Assembly (NCBI GenBank): GCA_034437895.1
Contig: DAOTTO010000304.1
Location: forward strand, 1 to 16,293
Source: JANRLJ01 sp034437895
GTDB taxonomy: Bacteria > Chloroflexota > Anaerolineae > Aggregatilineales > Phototrophicaceae
DNA: 16,293 bases
Reading direction: 5' to 3'
A program made the position numbers and the translations under genes. Shown here piece after piece: positions 1 through 6,046 of this stretch. Position 1 is the first letter of the stretch; every line of letters starts with the position of its first letter. A model generated the notes under the pieces. It searched no databases. It was given only the letters and a program-made list of their open reading frames with translations, and was not told the DNA's origin.

Positions 1-431
1 GGAAAATGACCGCTAGGGTCTGTTCGATTGACCGGATTGCCGTGTGCATAAGCATATCCATTCAACGACATAGGATCATTCATTGAACCTTCAAATGTGT
101 CCTGCGAGGTAAACGTCCCCAAATTTGGGCTGTAGTAACGGTCACGTAGATATACCAGTTCATTTAGATCTGTCGGCTCACCTGTGTAACCGTACATAGA
201 TTGATCGGGGCCATTGGCGATGATGCGATTGCCATAAGAATCATATGTCATCGTCTGTAAGATATTCGAGCCGTTATCGACCACACCACGCACACTGCCG
301 AGACCGTCATCGAGCATCCACGCCCAACCGTCTTCTGCTTGCTGTGTGGAGAAGGTAGATTCTGCCGCTTTTGATGGCGGCTTAGATTTGAGATCAAGCG
401 GTTTCATTCTTTGACTGCGTTTTTTACTCAT
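1..431 (-). CDS. Orphan RHS repeat-associated core protein, partial (C-terminus beyond window)
   Basis: The minus-strand frame opens with ATG at 431 and stays open to the window edge (143 codons seen). Residues 41-142 carry the RHS core signature: DGLGSVRGV (42-50), YDSYGN (63-68), YGYTGEPTD (80-88), LVYLRDRYYSPNLGTF (92-107), then LNGYAYAHGNPVNRTDPSGH (123-142). In RHS/YD proteins this block closes the C-terminal end of the protein shell and precedes a variable toxin tip. Here nothing of the usual long repeat array precedes it: the protein starts with a lysine-rich segment (MSKKRSQRMK) and no signal peptide. A good Shine-Dalgarno (TAGGAGA, 439-445) lies 7-8 bases before the ATG, so the short form looks deliberately translated. 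The frame is in fact open upstream to a stop at 720-722, but that stretch has no RHS similarity. It may be a displaced RHS tip cassette, as known in rearranging RHS loci, or a broken gene. The toxin domain, if any, is not visible. Confidence 0.75.
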   Translation of the reverse strand, partial: MSKKRSQRMKPLDLKSKPPSKAAESTFSTQQAEDGWAWMLDDGLGSVRGVVDNGSNILQTMTYDSYGNRIIANGPDQSMYGYTGEPTDLNELVYLRDRYYSPNLGTFTSQDTFEGSMNDPMSLNGYAYAHGNPVNRTDPSGHF

Positions 432-460
432 TTTGTTTTCTCCTAAATTTATTTTAATTT

Positions 461-490
461 TATATACAGCATACACCCAATTGAGATCAA
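461..490 (-). promoter_or_regulatory. Sigma70-like promoter for the RHS gene
   Basis: On the minus strand a -35 box TTGATC (490-485) and a -10 box TATATA (466-461) are separated by 18 bases, about 30 bases before the RHS start codon. The downstream leader is AT-rich and contains the Shine-Dalgarno. Predicted from sequence only. Confidence 0.45.
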
Positions 491-496
491 AAGGGT

Positions 497-521
497 GAAC
501 ATTTGTACGAACATTTGTTCC
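497..521. promoter_or_regulatory. Tandem LexA-like dyad
   Basis: Two 12-base copies lie head to tail: GAACATTTGTAC (497-508) and GAACATTTGTTC (509-520). With flanking bases the second copy reads CGAACATTTGTTCC (508-521), close to the Gram-positive LexA/SOS box CGAAC-N4-GTTCG. The pair sits directly upstream of the -35 box of the RHS promoter. LexA is the best-known protein for this pattern, but another dyad-binding regulator is possible. Confidence 0.4.
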
Positions 522-627
522 TATTTCAAAACAAAACAGTGATGATCTTGTCATTACATGGAACACCGGACGCGACGGCACGATTGGACAAGCAACCCCC
601 TTTATCGCCCTGCAAACGTATTGGGAC

Positions 628-660
628 GGGCGCAAAAAATAACGGCAAAATTTTGCGCCC
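628..660. promoter_or_regulatory. Inverted repeat overlapping a -35 box (operator candidate)
   Basis: GGGCGCAAAA (628-637) and TTTTGCGCCC (651-660) are perfect 10-base inverted repeats around a 13-base spacer. The right arm contains the -35 hexamer of the promoter at 653-681, so a protein bound here would compete with RNA polymerase. It could alternatively act as a hairpin in RNA, but no T-run follows on either strand. Confidence 0.5.
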
Positions 661-681
661 TGAGTGCGATTACGGTATAGT
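653..681 (+). promoter_or_regulatory. Sigma70-like promoter for the unknown two-gene operon
   Basis: TTGCGC (653-658) and TATAGT (676-681) are spaced by 17 bases. Start of transcription would be near 688, leaving an untranslated leader of about 140 bases before the gene at 831, in which a short ORF with a good RBS lies. Confidence 0.5.
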
Positions 682-759
682 TTATCCATCGACAAATCAT
701 AATTTTGGGCGCGATGCTGTTAACACCGCCCCCAAGCCGACATGAGAAAGGAACTTCCC

Positions 760-855
760 ATGCACAGTAAGTTTGATTCTAACATCTCCCCTCCCTGTAA
801 TCTACCCAAGTTGTTTAAGGATAAAGCGCGATGCGTCATCTATTTGCGTTGTTAG
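760..855 (+). CDS. Possible 31-residue leader peptide
   Basis: An ATG at 760 follows a well-placed Shine-Dalgarno (AAAGGAA, 748-754). The frame codes for 31 residues beginning MHSKFDSNISPP and ends at TAG 853-855, inside the next gene, overlapping its start by 25 bases in another frame. That layout would allow translational coupling. No domain can be recognised in so short a peptide and the codon pattern gives no independent support, so it may be fortuitous. Confidence 0.3.
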   Translation: MHSKFDSNISPPCNLPKLFKDKARCVIYLRC

Positions 856-1175
856 CAGCTTTTTTCGCGGGACTCTGGCTCAACGAGCGTTTTCATCGTC
901 AGCGGGCAGAACAAATCGCAGCGCAATCTGCCCCTAAACCGCTTGATCGCCGTTCTGCTAAAGAACTGATTCCCGCGTTAAAGAAAGACATTTACAGCTT
1001 TGACACAAAAAGCAGTCTGCTGCGGCATTTTAATCAAATTTTGTGGAAAAGCCGGGAAGTCGAACTCACGCCTTTGCAATTCAAGGAATTGAGTGATGAC
1101 CTCATCGTGATAGCAAGTTTTCTGGCGAACTGGGACGAAGAGCGCGATAAGATGAGGGACTACAATGAACTATAG
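831..1175 (+). CDS. Hypothetical membrane-anchored protein (114 aa)
   Basis: I do not recognise this protein. The N-terminus has one hydrophobic segment (about residues 4-18, LFALLAAFFAGLWLN) followed by a charged region (NERFHRQRAEQ), so it is probably an inner-membrane anchored protein with a cytoplasmic or exported body of about 90 residues. The body is charged and likely helical (residues 40-112), with no cysteines or obvious catalytic motif. AAGGA at 817-821 gives a suitable RBS for the ATG. Its last 11 bases overlap the start of the next gene, which indicates translational coupling and a joint function. The promoter at 653-681 with its inverted repeat probably drives both. Confidence 0.65.
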   Translation: MRHLFALLAAFFAGLWLNERFHRQRAEQIAAQSAPKPLDRRSAKELIPALKKDIYSFDTKSSLLRHFNQILWKSREVELTPLQFKELSDDLIVIASFLANWDEERDKMRDYNEL

Positions 1176-1407
1176 AATTGATCTGCTGATTAACGAAGCG
1201 GAAGAGATGATCGGGGAAATCAGCCCGAAAACGGCGGATGGTCGCAAACATATCCGCCGCCTGCTCCGTATGATCGAGATTGCCGAAGCTGAGGCCGACG
1301 ATTTTGCCGACCTTTTAAGCGAACTTGACCTGATGCGCCGCCAATATGCAAGCTATCCACCGATGCCGCTTGATGATGGCGATGACGACTATGAGGATGA
1401 AAACTAA
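1165..1407 (+). CDS. Hypothetical small acidic protein (80 aa)
   Basis: The ATG at 1165 lies inside the end of the upstream gene (11-base overlap), and AAGATGAGG just before it can serve as RBS. The protein is soluble, strongly helical in appearance over residues 3-60 with many Glu, Asp, Arg and Leu, and ends in an acidic tail (DDGDDDYEDEN). No family is recognised. The overlap with the membrane-anchored partner suggests that the two proteins work together or bind each other; an acidic, DNA-mimic or chaperone-like role would be speculation. Confidence 0.65.
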   Translation: MNYRIDLLINEAEEMIGEISPKTADGRKHIRRLLRMIEIAEAEADDFADLLSELDLMRRQYASYPPMPLDDGDDDYEDEN

Positions 1408-1440
1408 CCTCTGCTACTTTTAATTGTTAGGACTTTTATG

Positions 1441-1471
1441 GGGCAAGGTGGTATGTCAAATCACTTTGCCC
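1441..1471 (+). terminator. Hairpin after the unknown two-gene operon
   Basis: GGGCAAGGTG (1441-1450) pairs with CACTTTGCCC (1462-1471) over ten bases with one G-U pair and an 11-base loop. It lies 34 bases after the last stop codon. The following sequence TGTCTTGC is only weakly T-rich, so termination may be inefficient. Confidence 0.45.
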
Positions 1472-1859
1472 TGTCTTGCAATCTAAATGATCGCGCCGAC
1501 GCTCCGTAAGTGGTCTTTTACATCGTCAACTTTGGTCGCCATCATCACATGCTCGATGCTGATGCACACCAGAATCGCTATCGCGCCGAGGACGTGCTGA
1601 CCGTCACCCCGAAGTGCCTATGTATTCACCGCTAACGGAGTTCCCCGAAGGGAACTAAGTCTGGTCAGCACGGCTTGCATTTCGGCAAACTAAGTTTGCA
1701 CCAAGCCCCTAGCTTTAGCTATGGGGTCGCTGACTCTGAACATGATATGGTAAAAATCCCTCGTATCTTTTTTGATCGCTTGGCTTATGCCGCTTGATGT
1801 GCAAAGTCCAGCTTAGAGGCTATTTGAAAAGTCAGGTTTGAGCTTTCACTATTGCAACC
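1472..1859. other. Gene-free region with decayed mobile-element sequence
   Basis: No intact gene is present. The left half (1483-1617) contains a start-less 45-codon minus-strand frame without recognised similarity. The centre (about 1585-1740) has three stable hairpins like those at IS200/IS605 right ends. The right portion (1741-1859) is featureless apart from GAGGCTATTTGAAAAGTC (1817-1834), which resembles the ends of some DDE insertion sequences but has no partner repeat in the window. No clear terminator is seen for the minus-strand ATPase gene that ends at 1860. Confidence 0.5.
1585..1740 (+). mobile_element. Remnant of IS200/IS605-type right end with hairpin cluster
   Basis: Three hairpins follow each other: AGTTCCC-CGAA-GGGAACT (1639-1656), GCAAAC-TAA-GTTTGC (1685-1699) and CCCCTAGC-TTTA-GCTATGGGG (1706-1726, with one bulged T). 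The last type, a C-rich/G-rich stem with a bulge near the element border, is characteristic of IS200/IS605 right ends, and tnpB genes of this class run into a structured 3' region that gives rise to the guide (omega/re) RNA. In the plus frame, DADAHQNRYRAEDVL (about 1555-1599) could be a damaged echo of the tnpB C-terminus. No tnpA, no catalytic core of TnpB and no left end are visible, so if this reading is right the element is dead. Confidence 0.4.
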
Positions 1860-2915
1860 TTATTCATCCAGGAAAACCTGCACGGTGCCACGTATCCCGA
1901 CACCAACAGACTCACCTACCGCGTAATCCGCTTCCGCAGTGCTGCGGACAACAAGAGGCGTTCCATCGACAAGGCGGATGCCGATGCGCTGGTCGTGTCC
2001 ATAGAATTCGCGCCATGCGATGCTGGCGTGGGCCTGCGAATTCTGGGCATTGAGTTGAAGCCATTCAGGACGTATGAGTATCGTGACTGAACCATACGCT
2101 GAGTTATCCAGCGGCAAGCGCCCTAAAATACATTCTACAGTTTCACCATGAGCGACACCGGGGAGAAAATTGGATTCACCCACGAATGCGGCTACCTCTG
2201 GTGTTGCCGGGTGATGGTAAAGGCGTTGCGGCGTTGCCACCTGTGCGACACGTCCAGATAACATGACCGCCACTTCATCGGCAAGGCTGAGGGCTTCTTC
2301 CTGATCGTGAGTGACGAACACACAGGTGATACCAGCCTGTTTGAGAATGGAACGGACTTCGACACGCATCTGCCCGCGCAGTGCAACATCCAGATTAGAG
2401 AACGGCTCATCTAGCAGCAGAATATCGGGTTGAGGGGCGAGTGCACGTGCGAGTGCAATGCGTTGCTGCTGTCCGCCGGAAAGCTCGTAGGTCATCCGTT
2501 CACCAACATCGGGTAAGGCGACCAACTTGAGCATTTCCATTACACGCCCCAGTTTTTCGCCTTTGCTGCCTTTCAACCCGAAGGCAATGTTATCTGCTAC
2601 GGACAGATGCGGAAACAACGCGTACTCTTGAAAAACCATCCCCACGCGCCGTTCTTCGGCCGGGATACGCACTGCTGCTGAGGCGACCACCTGTCCATTG
2701 ATGGCAACCGTGCCGCTATCAGGAAATTCAAAACCTGCAATCAGGCGCAGCGTCGTGGTTTTGCCACAACCGCTTGGACCTAGAAGCGCCATGATCTGCC
2801 CGGCACGCACTGACAGACTCACATCCCGAAGCACTGGCGTGTTGGGATATGATTTCGAGAGATGTACAATTTCCAGTGGGTTCATCACAGGGGAAACCAA
2901 TTCACTCAGCGCCAC
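1860..2915 (-). CDS. fbpC: Fe3+ ABC transporter ATP-binding protein (FbpC-like)
   Basis: This is the ATPase that powers the iron importer encoded by the same operon, acting on the inner face of the membrane. Visible motifs are Walker A GPSGCGKT (46-53), Q-loop Gln96, signature LSGGQQQR (145-152), Walker B ILLLDE (165-170) with catalytic Glu170, D-loop NLD and the switch His203 (VTHDQ). Residues from about 245 form the TOBE-type C-terminal domain; 351 residues fits the CUT1/FbpC class. The longest frame starts with GTG at 2915, three bases after the permease stop. An ATG at 2885 (residue 11) just before the first ABC strand is an alternative, but it has no better RBS. Substrate iron is inferred from the binding protein; the related putrescine, sulfate or sugar ATPases cannot be excluded from this sequence alone. 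Confidence 0.9.
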   Translation of the reverse strand: MALSELVSPVMNPLEIVHLSKSYPNTPVLRDVSLSVRAGQIMALLGPSGCGKTTTLRLIAGFEFPDSGTVAINGQVVASAAVRIPAEERRVGMVFQEYALFPHLSVADNIAFGLKGSKGEKLGRVMEMLKLVALPDVGERMTYELSGGQQQRIALARALAPQPDILLLDEPFSNLDVALRGQMRVEVRSILKQAGITCVFVTHDQEEALSLADEVAVMLSGRVAQVATPQRLYHHPATPEVAAFVGESNFLPGVAHGETVECILGRLPLDNSAYGSVTILIRPEWLQLNAQNSQAHASIAWREFYGHDQRIGIRLVDGTPLVVRSTAEADYAVGESVGVGIRGTVQVFLDE

Positions 2916-2918
2916 GCC

Positions 2919-4541
2919 CTATCTATGCTTTTCCTGCCGCAGAATAATGAAAAGTGACAGCGCAGATACCCCGATGAGCATCAGTGCCGGACCGCCCAGT
3001 CTGGACATCTGTACCTGTGCGTGTGCCGTCCAGATTTCCGTCGGAAGCGTTTCAAAGCCCGTCGGCGCGAGCAGCAGCGTCGTTGGGAGTTCCTTCATCG
3101 TGCTTAGGAACACCAGCGCCATGCCAGCGAGGATGCCCGTACGCGCCAGCGGCACGATAATCCGCAGCGTCACCTGCCAAGGGCGTAAACCGAGGCTCCG
3201 GCCGATTTCCTCAAAACGCGGGTTGATTTGAGTCAGCGCGCTCGACGTTGCACCAATGCTCAGAGGCAAGAAGCGCGTGCTGTAGCCGAGGACGAGCATG
3301 GGCAGCGTTTGGTAAAGCGCGGGCAGGTAATTGGCAGTGAAGAAGACGAGTGCCAGCGCCACCACCAGCCCCGGCAGCGCATTACCGAGATAGGTAAACT
3401 GCACCATCCAACGGTTGAGACGGGTGGCTGCCCGCGCTGAGAGCAGCGCTGGCGGCAATGCCAACACAGCGACGACGATGGCGGTCATCCCTCCCACGCT
3501 GATCGTGTTAAGGGTGGGTTGCAGCAGTTCAACAGATTTTTCGCCTGCACCCCGCAGGAACCAGAAAGTGAGTACGGCTACCGGAGTCAGCACACCAACG
3601 ATCATTAACATCCCACAAAACAGCAACGCCGGAGTACGCCATTTGCCCAGCGGTACGGGGGACATTTGCCGCTGACAGCCAACCCCGATGCGGTAGTTAT
3701 GACGCTTGTTGGCGACGCGGCGTTCCAGCGCAATCAATCCAATTGTAACAACTACCAGCACCAATGAAAGAATTGCGGCACGGTGGCGGTCAAACGAACT
3801 AGTGTATTGCAGGTAAATGACGCGGGTAAAAGCATCGTATCTCATCAACGATACTGCGCCGAAGTCGCTTAAGGTATAGAGCGCGGTCAGCAGCATCCCG
3901 GATGCCAGCGCTGGACGAAGCTGCGGCAGCGTTACACGTAGAAACACTCGCCAACGGCTGAGTCCGAGGCTGCGTGCCGATTCCTCAAGCGCAGGATCCA
4001 TGTTGAGCAAAGCTGCTCGTACTGGCAGGACGATGTATGGATACGTAAACAGGGTAATCGCCAGAAATGCGCCCCAGAAACCGTAAATGGACGGAAGTTC
4101 AGTGATACCCAACGGTTCAAGCAGCGATTGCAGCAGTCCACGCGGACCAAAAGCAGCAATGTACATCATCGCGCCAATGTAGGACGGGATGACGAGTGTC
4201 AGCAGACCACCAACCAACCAGACTCGTCGCAGAGGTAAATCCGTGCGCGCCGTGAGCCAAGCGAAAGGGACACCAATCAGCGCGGCGGCGACCACGACAG
4301 CGGCGGTCAAAACCAGACTGTTTATGATGATAGTGAATGTGCGCTCGTTGAACAGGTAACTAAGTCCCTCCTGCCCTGCACCAAGCGCCCGCACGACCAG
4401 ATAGACCAATGGCAGCGACACCAGCGCAACAATCAACACGGTCATCGTTTGGAGTATGGATGGCAGTCGGAAGGGAATACGCACCGGAAACGCCAGCATC
4501 ATACGGAGTGTAGTATTGCGAAATGTCTGCGTAATCTGCAT
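2919..4541 (-). CDS. fbpB: Fe3+ ABC transporter permease, fused two-domain (FbpB-like)
   Basis: At 540 residues this is a tandem permease with two homologous halves of about six membrane segments each, forming the complete membrane channel in one chain, as in FbpB/SfuB iron importers. Each half has the EAA loop that docks with the ATPase: EESARSLGLSRWRVFLRVTLP (residues 186-206) and EEIGRSLGLRPWQVTLRIIVP (444-464). A hydrophilic linker (about 273-302) separates the halves. Start ATG at 4541 has TAGGAT 8-13 bases upstream. It lies 103 bases after the binding-protein gene, with a hairpin between, and is nearly contiguous with the ATPase gene. Confidence 0.92.
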   Translation of the reverse strand: MQITQTFRNTTLRMMLAFPVRIPFRLPSILQTMTVLIVALVSLPLVYLVVRALGAGQEGLSYLFNERTFTIIINSLVLTAAVVVAAALIGVPFAWLTARTDLPLRRVWLVGGLLTLVIPSYIGAMMYIAAFGPRGLLQSLLEPLGITELPSIYGFWGAFLAITLFTYPYIVLPVRAALLNMDPALEESARSLGLSRWRVFLRVTLPQLRPALASGMLLTALYTLSDFGAVSLMRYDAFTRVIYLQYTSSFDRHRAAILSLVLVVVTIGLIALERRVANKRHNYRIGVGCQRQMSPVPLGKWRTPALLFCGMLMIVGVLTPVAVLTFWFLRGAGEKSVELLQPTLNTISVGGMTAIVVAVLALPPALLSARAATRLNRWMVQFTYLGNALPGLVVALALVFFTANYLPALYQTLPMLVLGYSTRFLPLSIGATSSALTQINPRFEEIGRSLGLRPWQVTLRIIVPLARTGILAGMALVFLSTMKELPTTLLLAPTGFETLPTEIWTAHAQVQMSRLGGPALMLIGVSALSLFIILRQEKHR

Positions 4542-4603
4542 TCAAAATCCTATCTTACGGGTAGTGCGCTTGCTCAATAATCAACTGATCTCAAGGATGC
4601 CTT

Positions 4604-4627
4604 GCCCCTCTTCATCAAGAGAGGGGC
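4604..4627 (-). promoter_or_regulatory. Intercistronic hairpin between binding-protein and permease genes
   Basis: GCCCCTC (4604-4610) pairs with GAGGGGC (4621-4627) around a 10-base loop, 17 bases after the binding-protein stop. No T-run follows in the direction of transcription, so it more likely stabilises the 3' end of the binding-protein mRNA or causes partial termination, giving more binding protein than permease. Confidence 0.55.
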
Positions 4628-4644
4628 TAAGATAGCAGACACAC

Positions 4645-5664
4645 TTACGGGAGCGCTCCGGTTTCGCTCAAGAGTTCGAGCGTCGCCTCCAAATCGCTTA
4701 AATCACTTAGGTCAAGCGTAGGGACTCCGATCTCGGCAAGCGGGCGAAGTTCAACACTCGGCTCGATACCTTCTACCAACGGATATTCGTAAGTTTCTGC
4801 CGCGAAGTATTCCTGTGCCGAATTGCCGAGCAAGTATAAGATTAAGCGCTGCGCGAGTCCCGGTTGGTCACTTGTATTGACCACGCCCGCGCCAGCGACA
4901 TTCACCATCGCGCCGGGATCGCCCCCAGAGAAGAAGTAATTCGCCGCCGGGACATCCGGGTTATCGGACAAAAATCCATACAGATAATAATGATTCACCA
5001 CACCGACTTGCACTTCGCCATCAATCACCGCTTGTACAACAGCGGTATTATTCTCGTAAGCCACGCTTCCGTTAGCAACCATCGCTTGCAACCATGCGCG
5101 CACTGTATCATCACCCAACAGCAAGCGCATCGCTGTCACCTGTGCTTGGAATGAGCCGTTGGTGGGGGCCCAACCGACGCGCCCTGCCCATTCTGGGTTC
5201 GCTAGGTCGAGGATTGAAGCAGGCAGGTCTTCCTCCGTCAGCGCTTCGGTATTATAAACTAGCACGCGGGCACGTCCAGAGAGACCCACCCATAGACCGT
5301 CATCCGAGCGGAATTCAGCAGGGACGCGCGCCAGGATGTCCGAGGGTAGCGGCATCAAACGACCTTCCTGCGCCAACGCACCAAGCGCACCTGCATCCTG
5401 GGCAATATAAACATCGGCAGGACTGTTATCGCCTTCTTCCAAAATCACAACAGCCATCTCTGCGGTGTTGCCATAGCGCACTTCTACTTGTACCCCTGTT
5501 TCGTTGGTAAACTGATGCAAAATCGGGGCAATCAAATCTTCACTTCGTCCAGAGTAGACGGTCAATGTTTCGCCACTTAAGGGAACTTGAGCAACATCCT
5601 GCGCTGAGACTGGCAGTGTCAAAGCGGTCAGCAATATTAAGACCGCGTAACGTGCAAAACGCAT
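4645..5664 (-). CDS. fbpA: Fe3+-binding extracytoplasmic protein (FbpA/FutA-like)
   Basis: Captures ferric iron outside the membrane and hands it to the permease. Residues 1-21 form a signal peptide ending VSA, cut before QD; no lipobox cysteine is present. The mature part has the FbpA-family pattern: TLTVYSGRSEDLIAPIL (34-50), the ADVYIAQDAGAL stretch (83-94), and the tandem tyrosine motif NHYYLY (224-229) that supplies iron ligands Tyr226/Tyr227, followed by the FFSGGDPGAMVNVAGAGVV hinge region (244-262). The length of 339 is typical. The ATG at 5664 has AGGAGA (5672-5677) as RBS. It is first gene of the operon. Two palindromes upstream may be control sites, possibly for an iron-dependent repressor. 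Confidence 0.92.
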   Translation of the reverse strand: MRFARYAVLILLTALTLPVSAQDVAQVPLSGETLTVYSGRSEDLIAPILHQFTNETGVQVEVRYGNTAEMAVVILEEGDNSPADVYIAQDAGALGALAQEGRLMPLPSDILARVPAEFRSDDGLWVGLSGRARVLVYNTEALTEEDLPASILDLANPEWAGRVGWAPTNGSFQAQVTAMRLLLGDDTVRAWLQAMVANGSVAYENNTAVVQAVIDGEVQVGVVNHYYLYGFLSDNPDVPAANYFFSGGDPGAMVNVAGAGVVNTSDQPGLAQRLILYLLGNSAQEYFAAETYEYPLVEGIEPSVELRPLAEIGVPTLDLSDLSDLEATLELLSETGALP

Positions 5665-5693
5665 TTGGGAATCTCCTGTAAAAATAGATGTGA

Positions 5694-5706
5694 CGAACTG
5701 AGTTCG
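5694..5706. promoter_or_regulatory. Palindrome CGAACTGAGTTCG upstream of fbpA
   Basis: Perfect 6-base arms around a central G, 17 bases upstream of the fbpA Shine-Dalgarno. Its position fits an operator in the leader or promoter-proximal region of the iron operon. The arms CGAAC/GTTCG recall a LexA box but the spacer is three bases rather than four. Confidence 0.4.
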
Positions 5707-5735
5707 GCGCTGAACTATGCCTCATTTTGCCAGCC

Positions 5736-5746
5736 TTCACAGTGAA
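5736..5746. promoter_or_regulatory. Palindrome TTCACAGTGAA upstream of fbpA
   Basis: Perfect 5-base arms around one central base, about 72 bases upstream of the fbpA start and 30 bases from the other palindrome. Possible second regulator site; no protein can be named from the sequence. Confidence 0.3.
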
Positions 5747-6046
5747 TTTCTACGCTTGTGGTTAAATTCTCAAATCCGATGGGCGTAAACTCTGATTAAA
5801 CCGTAGTATGATGAGAAGCCTTCAGTGATAGAAAATCGAACATGCGGGCGGTTAAACCTGATTTTGCTGTAAGTGCCATCACTATAAAACGCCCATTCAC
5901 TCAAGCGTTCTACATAGAGTATAGAAGAACCCGCAATTTTACCCAGCACTTGTCAAAATTGACGGTCAAGACCAACTTGTCTCTTAGGTTTTCCTCCACT
6001 GAATCGGGGCAAGCTCAAACCGCCAGCCACTGAAAAGCGGTAGAAA

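Larger units (their letters stand above)
432..830. other. Intergenic region between divergent RHS tip and unknown operon
   Basis: This stretch of about 400 bases contains no convincing long gene. It holds the RBS and promoter of the leftward RHS gene, the tandem GAAC/GTTC dyad at 497-521, the inverted repeat at 628-660, a rightward promoter at 653-681 and a possible 31-codon leader ORF at 760-855. An 80-codon frame opening with TTG at 503 has no RBS or recognisable sequence and I treat it as chance. Confidence 0.6.
5665..6046. other. Intergenic region upstream of the iron operon
   Basis: About 380 bases without a supported gene. It contains two palindromes near the fbpA start (5694-5706, 5736-5746), a further dyad GTCAA-AA-TTGAC (5952-5963) and a weak stem ACCGC/GCGGT (6019-6041) just after the GH43 stop that may contribute to termination. 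I could not assign a convincing -10/-35 pair for the iron operon. A 63-codon plus-strand frame at 5842-6033 lacks an RBS and any recognisable sequence. Confidence 0.5.

Noticed and set aside
503..745. 80-codon plus-strand open frame
   Set aside because: Starts with TTG without RBS, crosses the dyads and promoter region, and has no recognisable sequence.
1483..1617. Minus-strand 45-codon frame with a hydrophobic stretch
   Set aside because: No credible start codon or RBS at its beginning, and it lies within the suspected transposon remnant.
1817..1834. GAGGCTATTTGAAAAGTC as an insertion-sequence end
   Set aside because: Resembles some IS termini but no partner inverted repeat or transposase is present; kept only as a remark in the intergenic entry.
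2698..3231. 177-codon plus-strand frame opposite the iron ATPase and permease genes
   Set aside because: Antisense to two well-supported genes that show all family motifs; a shadow frame.
5842..6033. 63-codon plus-strand open frame in the gap before the iron operon
   Set aside because: No Shine-Dalgarno, odd composition and no recognisable motif; control sequences of neighbouring genes occupy the same area.
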